Source of the DNA: CAZWRV01 sp964636325
GTDB lineage: Bacteria; Verrucomicrobiota; Lentisphaeria; Victivallales; GWF2-50-93
Assembly (NCBI GenBank): GCA_964636325.1
Contig: CAZWRV010000009.1
Coordinates: 1 to 64,000, forward strand
Direction: 5' to 3'
Length of the DNA: 64,000 bases
In this document: positions 1 to 8,617 of the stretch, piece by piece
Position numbering within the stretch: position 1 is the stretch's first letter
Layout: every line of letters begins with the position of its first letter
Translations under genes and position numbers: made by a program
The notes under the pieces: model-generated
What the model was told of the DNA's origin: nothing
Databases searched by the model: none
What the model saw: the letters and a program-made list of their open reading frames with translations, nothing else

Positions 1-1
1 C

Positions 2-382
2 TCGCAGAATTACTTGCGCATATATAACACCCGGGACGGCATTTACCGCACATTGATCTTTGCGAAGGAGCACGGCCGCGACTTGCGCCTGCAGTCGGTC
101 GGTTCCTGCGGGATAAAGATCTCCGCTCCCGAATATACGGACTATGTGTTCATGCACGATGATCTCGTCGACGAGCTTGCCGGGGATATCAGATTCAAAG
201 GCAGGGTCGGAATGATGCGCCGGAGGGCGGACGGAAGCGTCATGGCATGCGTTCCGGACGGCGATCTGATCGCCGCGTTCGGAACTGCGCTGGAAGGCCG
301 CGGCCCGTGGTCGTTCAACCTCGACGCCTCAGGCAGGATTGTCATGCACGGTGGTCCGCCGAGGAATATCTCGAAATCTTAA
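2..382 (+). CDS. C-terminal part of unidentified protein (cut by window start)
   Basis: The reading frame is open to the left edge of the window, so only the last ~126 residues are visible and the true start lies outside. The fragment is rich in beta-strand-like stretches (for example LRLQSVGSCGIKI and YVFMHDDLVDE) and has no membrane segment. It could be the C-terminal beta domain of a polysaccharide-active enzyme such as a heparinase II/III-type protein, but I see no diagnostic catalytic motif, so the function is unknown. The next gene starts 71 bp downstream on the same strand, behind a good AAGGAAGG ribosome site, so the two may be co-transcribed. The TTG at position 14 is not needed as a start because the frame continues upstream without a stop. 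Confidence 0.5.
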   Translation, partial: SQNYLRIYNTRDGIYRTLIFAKEHGRDLRLQSVGSCGIKISAPEYTDYVFMHDDLVDELAGDIRFKGRVGMMRRRADGSVMACVPDGDLIAAFGTALEGRGPWSFNLDASGRIVMHGGPPRNISKS

Positions 383-453
383 GTCCTCTCAATCTGGTCA
401 ACAATGTCAATTAGGTCACTCTCATTAAATCACATAAAGGAAGGAACCAAGCA

Positions 454-3400
454 ATGCTGAAGCTCGTATTGTCCTGTCTCTGCCTGATGCTCGCCGCCGC
501 GGCGGCGACCGTTAATGCGCAGGGTGTCTACCACAACCAGAGGATCTTCGTGGTTCCGGCGCCTGGCAAGGTGGCGGTCGACGGCGATCTGAAGGACTGG
601 GATCTCAGCGGCGAGATCCTCACATACGTCGTCGAGGCTTCGATGACGTATCAGAGCGCGAAGACTGCGATGATGTATGATGCAGACGCCCTTTATATTT
701 CCAGCCGCATCGCGGATCCTAGTCCGATGCTGAATCAGGCCGATCCGGCTGTCAATCCGGACTTCGGCTGGGACGGCGACGCCTTCCAGTTCCGTCTGGC
801 GCTGGATCCAGCGCTCGGCTACCCGCTCAAGATCGGCGGCTACGACAGGACTCCGAGCGACATGCTGGTGCACATGACGCTGTGGTATTATACGCCCGGC
901 AAGAAGCCGGTCCTCCATCTCAAGTATGGCATGAACTACCACGACTCCTACGGATACCACAAGGGAATCGTCCCCGACGACAAGTTCGAAGCGGCATATG
1001 TGCAATGGCCTGACGGCAAGGGGTATACGTTCGAGTACCGCATTCCGTGGGCGACGCTGCATCCTGCGCGCCCCTTGAAGGGCGGCGATCTGAGCGCCGG
1101 GGCGATACAGATACAATGGAGCGATGCGACGGGCCTGCATTCCTATGGCGGAGGCTGGGCGGTGGACTTGATGTCTCATGCCGGTTTCTCGTATCAGTCC
1201 ACCGGCTGCTGGGGGAAGGTCATCTTCGCCGAGAAGGGAAACCTGCCGAAGGAGTTGACGCAGGAGGGCTTGCCGCCAGTCCGCAAGATGCCTCTCAAGT
1301 TCAACTTCGAACTGCCCAAGGAGGCTATCACGTCCGTGACGCTCATCAACTCCAAGGGCGACCGCGTCCGCAACATCGTGGCGGCCGAATCGCGTCCGAT
1401 GGGGAAGGTGATCGAATCCTGGGACGGTTTGGACGACGCAGGCCGTGTTCTTCCCCCCGGGGAATATACTTGGAAAGGGCTCTACCGCGATCCGATAAAG
1501 ATGAAGTATGTAATGGGCGTAAGCAATTCGGGGTCGCCGAGCTACAACACGCCTGACGGAAAGGGCGCCTGGGGCGGCGACTGGGGCATGCCGACGGACG
1601 TCTGCTTCAGCGGCGAACGCGGTTCGCTTGTCTGGGACGGCTCCGAGGCGGGAATGGGCCTGATCGGCGTGGACGGCAATGGCAGGAAGCAGTGGGGCTA
1701 CCGCATCGGCGGCGCGCACGTCGCCACGGACGGCGAGTGGGTTTTCCTCGATTCGGAAGAGAACCATCAAATCCGCGCCTACGGCCTGGCGGACGGGAAG
1801 CAGATCAATTTTCTGCGCGGCGAACTCTGGGCCGACCACAACGCCATGGTCGACGGCCCGGTCAAGAAGGGGCCGGACGGCAAGCCGCTTCCGGCGGAGA
1901 AGATCAAGGGCACCGTCTGCACCGGAATGGCCTGGCTCGACGGCAAGCTCTACGTTGCGAACGCACCGGCCAACGAGATATGCGAATACGACGCGAAGCA
2001 GGGGACGATCCTGCGCCGTCTGCCGGTGCCGGCGGTGACATGGATCACCGCGGACAAGGCGGGCAAGTCGCTCGTAATCATCAGCAACGGAGCTGTGCAG
2101 AAGCTGAACCCCGCCGACGGAAAAGCTGCGGATTTCGCAAAGGACAAGCTCGATCAGCCCCAATCGGTCGCGCTTGGGCCTGACGGCAGCGTATATGTCT
2201 CCAATCTCGGCAAGCTGCAGAACGTCAGCGTCTTCGACAAGGACGGCAAATATGTCCGTTCGATCGGCAAGGCGGGCGGCCGTTCAATGGCCAATCCTCC
2301 GCCTTTGGAAAAACAGGGCCACCACAGTCCGAGCCGCGCCGTCAAATGGGATCCGGACACAATGATGAATCCGCGTGGCATGGCGTTCGACGCCAAGGGC
2401 CGGCTGTGGGTGATGGAGCACGACTTCTCGCCGAAGCGCGTCAGCATATGGGATTCTGCGACCGGCAAGCTTCTGGACGAGAAGTTCGGCCCCTGCTACG
2501 TTTCGACTCCGGCGTGCATGGATCCGAACGACCCGACCCGCGTCTACACGCAGAACGTCGAATGGGAAGTGGATCTCGACAAGGGCACCTGGAGGCCGGC
2601 GGCCGTGATGTTCGAGGCGAAGCCGGACTCACCTTACTTCTGGCCGCACATGGTAAACAATGTCGTCTTCACCGCGAAGAACGGCAGGCAGTATATGCAC
2701 GCTGTCTGCAACGAGGAGGTCCGGGGCCACTACCTCTGGATGCGCCGCGGCGACCATTTTGAAGCTGTCGCCGGCGCCGTCAATCCGTGGGCCGCGCTCT
2801 CGTGGCGCCCCGCCCCGAAGGACTGGCAGGAGGCCGCCAAGACGCCATGGCTCTTCTGGGAGGACGCCAACGGCGACGGCATGATCCAGAAGGAGGAGAC
2901 GCACGAGTCTCAATTCAAGCCGCAGGGCGACAAGAGCCTCGTGGACACCGACCTGAACTTCTACGCCACGGGCATGTACAACCACCTATACTGGCAGCGG
3001 CTTCCGCCGAAGCAGATAAACGATGCCGGCGTTCCGGCATACGACGACGCGGCCCTCAAGCTGGTCGAATACGCCAAGGACGGCTACACATACGATCTCG
3101 CATGGAATCCTGACGACGGTTCGCTTCTCGCATACATGGGCAGCGACATAAAGAATCTCGACAAGACCGAGATTTGGCCGTTGAACTACTGGAGCAAGGA
3201 CGGCAAACTTATGTGGCGCTACCGCGTCGGATGCCGCTGGCACGACATGTATGAGTTCCCGATTCCGAAGGCCGGAGTCCTTTACGGATGTACGAAGAAT
3301 CTGGGCATCAACGACGGCATCACGGGGTATTCCTGCTACTTCGGGCAGTGCCAGCTCATCACGACCGACTGCGTTCCGATCGGAACCATGATGAAGGACG

Positions 3401-4311
3401 GCAGGTCCGGCGAAATCGGACCTGAAACGATCCAGTGCGAATGGTTCACCGGACAGCTCGTGAAGCTCAAGGACGGGCGCTGGTTCCTGCTCGGAGGCGA
3501 CCAGGACGGCCGTGTGCTCCAGGTCATGGGCCTGGAGACTATCAAGCGGTTCGAAGGAGCCCTTAAGATCAGCGAAGAGGACTCGAAGGCCGCCGCCGAC
3601 GCGCTCGCCGAATGGTCTGCCCTCAAGGCGAAGGCGCAGTCCCTCATCCTCGCACGCTGCCAGGACAAGCCCGACTGGCAGAACATCCGCGGCGTCCAGA
3701 TCGATGTCGACCTCAAGCGCGGATTCACGGTCAAGGCGGCATACAACGCGAACGATCTGATAGTGCGCTACGAGGTCCGTTCGCCTTCGCAGCTCGTCAA
3801 CAGCAATCCCGAGACGCAGCTCCTGTTCAAGGGTGGCAACCTGCTCGACATCCAGATCGCGGCCGATCCGGACGCCGATCCAAAACGTGAGAAGCCCGCC
3901 CCCGGAGACGTCCGCATCCTTGTGACCAGGAGGGCCGACAAGCCCTTCGCCGCCGTATACCGCCCGAAGGTCGCGGGCTTCTCGGGCGATCGCATCGTCT
4001 TCACTTCGCCCACCGGCAGGGAGGAGTTCGACAAGATCGAATTCTGGGACGACGTCAAGCTCGACTACGAGAAGACGGACGGAGGATTCAACGCCGTCGT
4101 CCATCTGCCCCTGGCGAAGCTAGGCCTGACGCCCAAGCCCGGCACGATGCAGAAGATGGACGTAGGATACATCTTCGGAAACGAGACAGGCAATTCGACC
4201 TCGATGCGCTGCTACTGGAGCAACCACAGCATGACCTCGGGCGTCACCCAGGACATTCCCAACGAGGCGCGCCTCGAGCCCGCACAGTGGGGCAATGCCA
4301 CGGTGGAATGA
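454..4311 (+). CDS. Large secreted protein with CBM9-like ends and a beta-propeller
   Basis: The 1285-residue product has a clear N-terminal signal peptide (hydrophobic run ending near AATVNAQG, residues 1-24) and is expected outside the cytoplasm. Residues ~30-220 look like a CBM9/DOMON-type sugar-binding module (VDGDLKDWD start). Residues ~280-350 resemble a FlgD-like Ig module (LPPGEYTWKG). Residues ~350-750 contain repeated NHL/propeller-like blades (GPDGSVYVSNLG, FDAKGRLWVMEHD). A loop matching the EF-hand calcium pattern, DANGDGMIQKEE, lies near residues 803-814. The C-terminal ~200 residues look like a second CBM9-like module. No catalytic triad was recognised, so a carbohydrate-binding or sensing role is inferred. 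The start is chosen on the signal peptide and the upstream AAGGAAGG. Confidence 0.75.
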   Translation: MLKLVLSCLCLMLAAAAATVNAQGVYHNQRIFVVPAPGKVAVDGDLKDWDLSGEILTYVVEASMTYQSAKTAMMYDADALYISSRIADPSPMLNQADPAVNPDFGWDGDAFQFRLALDPALGYPLKIGGYDRTPSDMLVHMTLWYYTPGKKPVLHLKYGMNYHDSYGYHKGIVPDDKFEAAYVQWPDGKGYTFEYRIPWATLHPARPLKGGDLSAGAIQIQWSDATGLHSYGGGWAVDLMSHAGFSYQSTGCWGKVIFAEKGNLPKELTQEGLPPVRKMPLKFNFELPKEAITSVTLINSKGDRVRNIVAAESRPMGKVIESWDGLDDAGRVLPPGEYTWKGLYRDPIKMKYVMGVSNSGSPSYNTPDGKGAWGGDWGMPTDVCFSGERGSLVWDGSEAGMGLIGVDGNGRKQWGYRIGGAHVATDGEWVFLDSEENHQIRAYGLADGKQINFLRGELWADHNAMVDGPVKKGPDGKPLPAEKIKGTVCTGMAWLDGKLYVANAPANEICEYDAKQGTILRRLPVPAVTWITADKAGKSLVIISNGAVQKLNPADGKAADFAKDKLDQPQSVALGPDGSVYVSNLGKLQNVSVFDKDGKYVRSIGKAGGRSMANPPPLEKQGHHSPSRAVKWDPDTMMNPRGMAFDAKGRLWVMEHDFSPKRVSIWDSATGKLLDEKFGPCYVSTPACMDPNDPTRVYTQNVEWEVDLDKGTWRPAAVMFEAKPDSPYFWPHMVNNVVFTAKNGRQYMHAVCNEEVRGHYLWMRRGDHFEAVAGAVNPWAALSWRPAPKDWQEAAKTPWLFWEDANGDGMIQKEETHESQFKPQGDKSLVDTDLNFYATGMYNHLYWQRLPPKQINDAGVPAYDDAALKLVEYAKDGYTYDLAWNPDDGSLLAYMGSDIKNLDKTEIWPLNYWSKDGKLMWRYRVGCRWHDMYEFPIPKAGVLYGCTKNLGINDGITGYSCYFGQCQLITTDCVPIGTMMKDGRSGEIGPETIQCEWFTGQLVKLKDGRWFLLGGDQDGRVLQVMGLETIKRFEGALKISEEDSKAAADALAEWSALKAKAQSLILARCQDKPDWQNIRGVQIDVDLKRGFTVKAAYNANDLIVRYEVRSPSQLVNSNPETQLLFKGGNLLDIQIAADPDADPKREKPAPGDVRILVTRRADKPFAAVYRPKVAGFSGDRIVFTSPTGREEFDKIEFWDDVKLDYEKTDGGFNAVVHLPLAKLGLTPKPGTMQKMDVGYIFGNETGNSTSMRCYWSNHSMTSGVTQDIPNEARLEPAQWGNATVE

Positions 4312-4349
4312 CAATTGCATTTCCTTGAAGTTCGCATAAAGTTATCTGC

Positions 4350-4634
4350 ATGAAAGATCATCTGCAGATAAAAGAGGACGAGGTTCCATATTTCTGCTGG
4401 GACCGCCCATGGAACGCCGCTGAAGTCCGGCGCAGACTCGCTGATGCAAAAGGTGTCGAGCGCGATCGCCTCATGGCTTGGATTATGCGGGAAGCCGCGT
4501 TCAGCGACGTGTGGTATTTTCTGAGACCTAAAGAAGTATATGACGCCTTTCCTAGGCTGGAGCCATTCCTCGGCCGATGGAGGGATTTCTGGAAATATAT
4601 CCTGAGCACCTGGCATGAACTGGGAAAAATCTAG
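4350..4634 (+). CDS. Small partner protein of AbiEii-type nucleotidyltransferase
   Basis: This 94-residue, tryptophan-rich protein has the pattern WDRPWNAAEVRRRL, then AWIMREAAFSDVWYFL, then EPFLGRWRDFWKYIL. I recognise this as the small conserved protein commonly encoded directly upstream of AbiEii-like nucleotidyltransferases. It overlaps the next gene by 20 bp, a sign of translational coupling. By analogy with type IV and MenT-type toxin-antitoxin loci it is probably the antitoxin or regulator of the downstream enzyme, but no DNA-binding motif is obvious. The stop codon falls inside the first codons of the downstream gene. Confidence 0.65.
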   Translation: MKDHLQIKEDEVPYFCWDRPWNAAEVRRRLADAKGVERDRLMAWIMREAAFSDVWYFLRPKEVYDAFPRLEPFLGRWRDFWKYILSTWHELGKI

Positions 4635-5277
4635 AGCGCTGACTCCGCTGAAAAGAGATTTTCTTCGTGTCTTTTCAGACGCTAACAAGGATTTCTTCCT
4701 GACCGGCGGGTCGGCGCTTGGAATCTTTTACCTTCAGCACAGGTTTTCATATGATCTCGATTTCTTCACTTTGAAAACTGTTGACTGGCAGATTTTGGGC
4801 AATCTCCTTCGTCAGACAGCGGAAAATATCGCTGCCGATCTGGACTCAGTTTCTGAAACTCCATTCTTCCATAGATATGTCATTTCTCGAAAGGAGGAAA
4901 AGGAAACTCTCGACTTTGTCCTGGAAAAAGTCCCACAGCTCGACAAGGACAAGATTGAGTTCTCCGGCATTCAGGTCGACACCTTGCATGAGATCGGAGT
5001 CAACAAGATCTGTTCGTTGCTCGGAAGATCCGAACAGAAGGACATCGTTGACCTCTTTTTCCTGGAAAGAGCAGGATGGGACTTGAAACAGCTTGTCGTC
5101 GATGCGAAGAGAAAGGAAGGAGGCGTTGAGCCGGCGGTTCTCTCCTGGCTGGTTTCGCAAATTCGTTTTGAGTCTGTGCCGGAATATCTTCTTCTTCCCG
5201 TCTCAATCGAAGAACTCAACTGCTTCCTGGACAAGTTCCGTAGATCCTTGGCGGAAACAAGCTTTCCCGAGAAATAA
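4615..5277 (+). CDS. AbiEii/MenT-type nucleotidyltransferase toxin
   Basis: The protein has 220 residues. The nucleotidyltransferase signature is visible near residues 26-46: LTGGSALGIF followed by RFSYDLDFF, which matches the GGS...D-x-D metal and nucleotide site of the AbiEii/DUF1814 family. Such enzymes transfer nucleotides to tRNA or protein targets and act as toxins in abortive-infection systems. The family usually runs 200-300 residues, so this copy is of normal length. It overlaps its small partner gene by 20 bp. Codon use looks less GC-rich than in the surrounding genes, which hints at horizontal acquisition; this is an impression, not a computed value. The gene appears intact. Confidence 0.8.
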   Translation: MNWEKSRALTPLKRDFLRVFSDANKDFFLTGGSALGIFYLQHRFSYDLDFFTLKTVDWQILGNLLRQTAENIAADLDSVSETPFFHRYVISRKEEKETLDFVLEKVPQLDKDKIEFSGIQVDTLHEIGVNKICSLLGRSEQKDIVDLFFLERAGWDLKQLVVDAKRKEGGVEPAVLSWLVSQIRFESVPEYLLLPVSIEELNCFLDKFRRSLAETSFPEK

Positions 5278-5390
5278 GCTGGGGAATTTGGGCCGCAAGT
5301 AAAGTGTCAGATGGGAAAGAATATTGCGAATTGGCCAAATCAATGCACGAATTATAAAACATGCAAAATAAAGCATGAAAGGGAGAGAGC

Positions 5391-6143
5391 ATGAAAATAT
5401 CCTTGGCTGGCAGGACGGCTCTTGTCACTGGCGGATCGAGTGGGATAGGCGAAGCGTGCGTGAAAATATTCCGCGAGGCGGACGCGGAAGTCTTCTTCAC
5501 CTACAACAAGAGCGCGAAGAACGCCGCGAAAATCGCAGACAAGACCTCGGCGAAGGCAATAAAGTGCGATGTGGCGTCCGAAGAGCAGTGCCGAAAAGCC
5601 GTCGACAAAGTTCTTGCGGACGTCGGAAAGATTGATGTCTTGGTCAACAACGCCGGCATATACATGGACGCCGCGGCGGGCTCCGAGAAGTTCCTCGAAG
5701 TATGGCGTCAGGTGATGGCCGTGAACGTGGACAGCTGCGTCTATTTCGCGCATTTCGCAGTTCCAGCGATGAAGAAGGCAGGCGGCGGCAAGATCGTGAA
5801 CATCAGTTCCATCCACGCGGTCGAAGGCACCGCCGAAGCCTCGGCATACCACAGCTCGAAGTCCGCGGTTGACGGCCTGACAAGATCCTGGGCCGTCGAG
5901 CTTGCGCCGTCGAACATCCAGGTGAATTCCGTTGGGCCGGGCCCGATCGCCACCCCGATGTGGGGCGACACGACGAGCGGATACGCCAAGGAAGTCGCCA
6001 AGATGGTTCCCGCAAGGCGCTTCGGAAAGCCCGAGGAGATCGCATACGCCGCCCTCTTCCTCGCATCCCCCTTCGCCGACTACATCACCGGCCAGACGCT
6101 CTTCGTCGACGGCGGAATGCTGATCAACGTCTTCAAGCAGTAG
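5391..6143 (+). CDS. SDR-family oxidoreductase (FabG-like)
   Basis: The 250-residue protein is a classical short-chain dehydrogenase/reductase. The Rossmann nucleotide site TGGSSGIGE is at residues ~13-21, the NNAG motif is near residue 86, and the catalytic Ser/Tyr/Lys are in NISSIHA and YHSSK (near residues 138 and 151-155). The C-terminal GQTLFVDGGM is also typical. The basic residue pattern after the first strand suggests NADP(H), but the substrate cannot be told. A GGAGAG ribosome site sits just upstream of the ATG. The gene stands alone between the toxin pair and an alcohol dehydrogenase on the same strand, with an 86-bp gap before the latter. Confidence 0.9.
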   Translation: MKISLAGRTALVTGGSSGIGEACVKIFREADAEVFFTYNKSAKNAAKIADKTSAKAIKCDVASEEQCRKAVDKVLADVGKIDVLVNNAGIYMDAAAGSEKFLEVWRQVMAVNVDSCVYFAHFAVPAMKKAGGGKIVNISSIHAVEGTAEASAYHSSKSAVDGLTRSWAVELAPSNIQVNSVGPGPIATPMWGDTTSGYAKEVAKMVPARRFGKPEEIAYAALFLASPFADYITGQTLFVDGGMLINVFKQ

Positions 6144-6229
6144 GCAAGGTTCAGATTTCCTGTTCCCCGGATTTCCGGCAGCTGGGTGGAAGTATGAGAA
6201 TGTTTCAGTAATATGGTAGTCATGGCCGT

Positions 6230-7261
6230 ATGAAATCGCTCGTAATCCACAATATCTGCGATTTGTCGAAACGCGTGGCGCCTCTGGAGCTTGTCGAGCG
6301 GCCCGTGCTTGTTCCGGAGGCGGGGCAGATTTTGATCAAGGTCCGCGCGTGCGGCGTCTGCCATACGGAACTCGACGAGATCGAGGGGCGGACTCCGCCG
6401 CCGGTCCTGCCGGTCGTTCCAGGCCACCAGGTCGTCGGAATCGTCGAGAAGACCGGAGCGGGTGTGAAAACACATTCCATCGGCGACAGGGTTGGGGTGG
6501 GTTGGATTTATTCATCCTGCGGCTCATGCCAGTTCTGCAGGCGCGGCGAGGAAAACCTTTGTCCGGACTTCATGGCGACCGGCCGTGACACCGACGGCGG
6601 CTACGCCGAATACATGATCGCCAACGAGGGCTTCGCCTTCAATATCCCCAAATTCTTCACGGACGAGGAGGCCGCGCCGCTGCTCTGCGCCGGTGCAATC
6701 GGCTGGCGCTCGCTCAAACTCGCCTTTGCGCACCGGAAGGTTATGAAGCTGGGGCTCTCTGGTTTCGGAGCTTCGGCGCATATCGTTCTCAAACTTGTGC
6801 TGCGAAGATTCCCCGGAGTCAAGGTCTTCGTGTTTTCACGGAGTCCAGCCGAACGTAGCTTCGCAAAGGAGCTCGGCGCGGCCTGGGCCGGAGACTTCGG
6901 CGAAAAGCCGCCGCAGCTTCTTGACGCGATTATCGATACGACTCCCGCCTGGAAGCCGGTCCTGAGCTCGCTGGAGTGTCTCGAGCCCGGCGGCAGGCTC
7001 GTCATCAACGCCATCCGCAAGGAGACTTCCGACCGCAGCCTGATGGCCGACATAGACTACGCCAGGCATCTGTGGATGGAGAAGGAGATCAAAAGCGTCG
7101 CGAACATCGCAAAAAACGACATTCCAGAATTCCTAGACATGGCCGCGGAGATAGGCCTGCGCCCTGAGATCCAGACGTATCCCCTTGAAGGCGCAAACAC
7201 GGCACTCCTAGAGCTCAAGCAACGCAAGATCCGCGGCGCGAAGGTATTGAAGGCCACCTGA
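6230..7261 (+). CDS. Zinc-dependent alcohol dehydrogenase (MDR family)
   Basis: The 343-residue protein is a medium-chain dehydrogenase/reductase. The catalytic zinc ligands are visible in CGVCHTELD (near residues 38-46) and GHQVVG (near residue 65). The structural zinc lobe is CGSCQFCRRGEENLC (near residues 97-111). The nucleotide site is GLSGFGASAH (near residue 177), a slightly divergent GxGxxG. The sequence resembles COG1064-type propanol-preferring alcohol dehydrogenases. The natural substrate is unknown. A small zinc-ribbon gene begins one base after the stop codon, so the two are almost certainly co-transcribed. Confidence 0.88.
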   Translation: MKSLVIHNICDLSKRVAPLELVERPVLVPEAGQILIKVRACGVCHTELDEIEGRTPPPVLPVVPGHQVVGIVEKTGAGVKTHSIGDRVGVGWIYSSCGSCQFCRRGEENLCPDFMATGRDTDGGYAEYMIANEGFAFNIPKFFTDEEAAPLLCAGAIGWRSLKLAFAHRKVMKLGLSGFGASAHIVLKLVLRRFPGVKVFVFSRSPAERSFAKELGAAWAGDFGEKPPQLLDAIIDTTPAWKPVLSSLECLEPGGRLVINAIRKETSDRSLMADIDYARHLWMEKEIKSVANIAKNDIPEFLDMAAEIGLRPEIQTYPLEGANTALLELKQRKIRGAKVLKAT

Positions 7262-7262
7262 T

Positions 7263-7472
7263 ATGAATGAGAAAATCAAATGTCCTTTTTGTGGGCGGGA
7301 AATCCGATTTCCCGCCGCACCAAAGCCCGGAGCGGAGGCCGTCTGCCCTTTCTGCGGCAAGAAGCTTCCCGGCTGCGGCACAGATCCGGACTGGCGCAAG
7401 AAGCTCAAGGATCCTGCGGATCCGGCTGGGTACTTCGTCAACTTCCCACCCGAGGACGACGGACTGAAATGA
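7263..7472 (+). CDS. Small double zinc-ribbon protein
   Basis: This is a 69-residue protein with two CPFCG knuckles (CPFCGREI near residue 7 and CPFCGKKL near residue 29), consistent with a zinc ribbon built from two CxxC pairs. The acidic C-terminal tail ends FPPEDDGLK. The ATG lies one base after the alcohol dehydrogenase stop, so translation is probably coupled. Small zinc ribbons of this kind often bind nucleic acid or partner proteins, but no function can be assigned. A ~98-bp repeat begins a few bases after its stop codon. Confidence 0.65.
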   Translation: MNEKIKCPFCGREIRFPAAPKPGAEAVCPFCGKKLPGCGTDPDWRKKLKDPADPAGYFVNFPPEDDGLK

Positions 7473-7477
7473 TGCAT

Positions 7478-7576
7478 GTAGTCCGGCCTTCAGGCCGAGC
7501 TTCGTAGGAGCTTCAGCGACGTCGGAAAGAGCCGGGCTGAAGCCCGGAGAAGACGCCGGCTGAAGCCGGAACTACT
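7478..7576. repeat. RAYT-flanking palindromic repeat, copy 1
   Basis: About 98 bp nearly identical to the copy at 8196-8293. The ends pair with each other (GTAGT-CCGG at the left, CCGG-AACTAC at the right) and enclose several hairpins: CGGCCTTCAGGCCG, CCGGGCTGAAGCCCGG and CCGGCTGAAGCCGG. This is the expected form of a compound REP element recognised by a neighbouring RAYT transposase. Confidence 0.85.
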
Positions 7577-7598
7577 AACACTTGTATGAGGACGGCCT

Positions 7599-8189
7599 AT
7601 GTATCAATGGCGTAAGATGTCCGAAGAAGACCGGGTAAAAGCGATGGAAAGTCGCAAGACTCGTAGATATCCATGGCATACACCTCCGCACTTTGAAGGG
7701 AGCGGTCTCTACCACCTAAGTGCCGCGAACTTCGAGCATGCGCATATTATTGGCGAAACTCCATCACGCATCAGCGGGTTTGCTGAGGATCTGCTTGATG
7801 CCTTGGAGAAAATCACTTCAGTGAGGGCTTATGTGGTTCTTCCGAACCATTATCATACCTTGCTCGAAGCAGACTCGTTGGCATCGGTTGTAAAAGCACT
7901 TGGGAATCTACATGGACGGTCATCACGAAAATGGAACGAGGAGGATTCATTTGTTGGCCGAAAATGCTGGCACGCAGTCTCAGATCGCCGAATAAGGAAC
8001 ATTAATCATTACTACGCCACGCTGAACTATATACACCACAATCCGGTCAAGCACGGGTATGTTGAAAAATGGGAGGAATGGCCGTATTCGAGCGCGAAAG
8101 ATTACTTGAAGGAGATGGGCAGGGAAAAGGCATTAGTCATTTGGAGAAACTATCCACTGCTGGATTATGGCAAAGGATGGGATGACTGA
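7599..8189 (+). CDS. REP-associated tyrosine transposase (RAYT, Y1 HUH family)
   Basis: The protein has 196 residues. The HUH metal-binding motif is in VVLPNHYHTLLE (near residues 88-99). The helix carrying the catalytic tyrosine is in HYYATLNYIHHNPVKHGYV (near residues 136-154). These are hallmarks of IS200/IS605-like Y1 transposases of the RAYT branch, which act on REP hairpins as single-copy domesticated genes. It is flanked on both sides by the same ~98-bp palindromic repeat, in the same orientation and within a few bases of the coding region, matching the RAYT/REPtron arrangement. The protein looks full-length. A strong terminator follows the downstream repeat. Confidence 0.88.
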   Translation: MYQWRKMSEEDRVKAMESRKTRRYPWHTPPHFEGSGLYHLSAANFEHAHIIGETPSRISGFAEDLLDALEKITSVRAYVVLPNHYHTLLEADSLASVVKALGNLHGRSSRKWNEEDSFVGRKCWHAVSDRRIRNINHYYATLNYIHHNPVKHGYVEKWEEWPYSSAKDYLKEMGREKALVIWRNYPLLDYGKGWDD

Positions 8190-8195
8190 GTGTAG

Positions 8196-8293
8196 GTAGT
8201 TCGGCCTTCAGGCCGAGCTTCGTAGGAGCTTCAGCGACGCTGGGGATAGCCGGGCTTAAGCCCGGAGAATACGCCGGCTGAAGCCGGAACTAC
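8196..8293. repeat. RAYT-flanking palindromic repeat, copy 2
   Basis: Direct-orientation copy of the 7478-7576 element, differing by a handful of substitutions. Some of these keep pairing: CCGGGCTTAAGCCCGG here replaces CCGGGCTGAAGCCCGG, and both fold. It begins 6 bp after the RAYT stop codon. Confidence 0.85.
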
Positions 8294-8310
8294 AAACATA
8301 TAAAAGAGTC

Positions 8311-8335
8311 GGGAGGCCGGGGAGGCCTCCCTTTT
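8311..8335 (+). terminator. Rho-independent terminator after the RAYT unit
   Basis: A perfect 8-bp stem, GGGAGGCC pairing with GGCCTCCC across a 5-nt loop, is followed directly by TTTT. It would end transcripts coming from the RAYT gene or the alcohol dehydrogenase operon before the pyruvate oxidoreductase promoter. Confidence 0.8.
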
Positions 8336-8617
8336 GTCGCCCGCTGGCGCGGGCATTGCGGGATTATGGGGTTGAGGCGGTCCGGCAACTTGTCCTAATG
8401 CCGTCCGCCTTCTGAAGGTTAAGACATTTACCGCGCGGATTTTGTTCCGTAAAAATACGCACTTTTTCGTTTTCTCCTGTTGACAAAGCCTCCTTGAAAA
8501 ATAGATTACGGAGGCCTTTCGCCCTATGATTTTCCTATACAGACGTTCACAAAGGCGCGGGGGGATGTTTGTGTCTTAGAACAATACTGTCAACACTTAA
8601 ATAAAGGAGCAATTGAC
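8336..8617 (+). promoter_or_regulatory. Promoter and leader of pyruvate:ferredoxin oxidoreductase
   Basis: This ~280-bp non-coding stretch holds a candidate sigma70-type promoter: TTGACA at 8480-8485, a 16-nt spacer, and TAGATT at 8502-8507. That would give a leader of roughly 100 nt ending in AAAGGAGCAATTGAC before the ATG. Farther upstream, 8376-8409 can form a strong hairpin (GGCGG..CGGCA with TGCCG..CCGCC), without a T-run. No known riboswitch class was recognised. Confidence 0.5.

Noticed and set aside
430..2163. Long minus-strand open frame opposite the large secreted protein
   Set aside because: It is antisense to a gene with a signal peptide and clear domains; its residue pattern (arginine, leucine and valine-rich) is a shadow of GC-rich coding sequence.
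7478..8293. CRISPR array
   Set aside because: There are only two ~98-bp copies separated by a gene, each palindromic; this is a REP/RAYT arrangement, not a repeat-spacer array.
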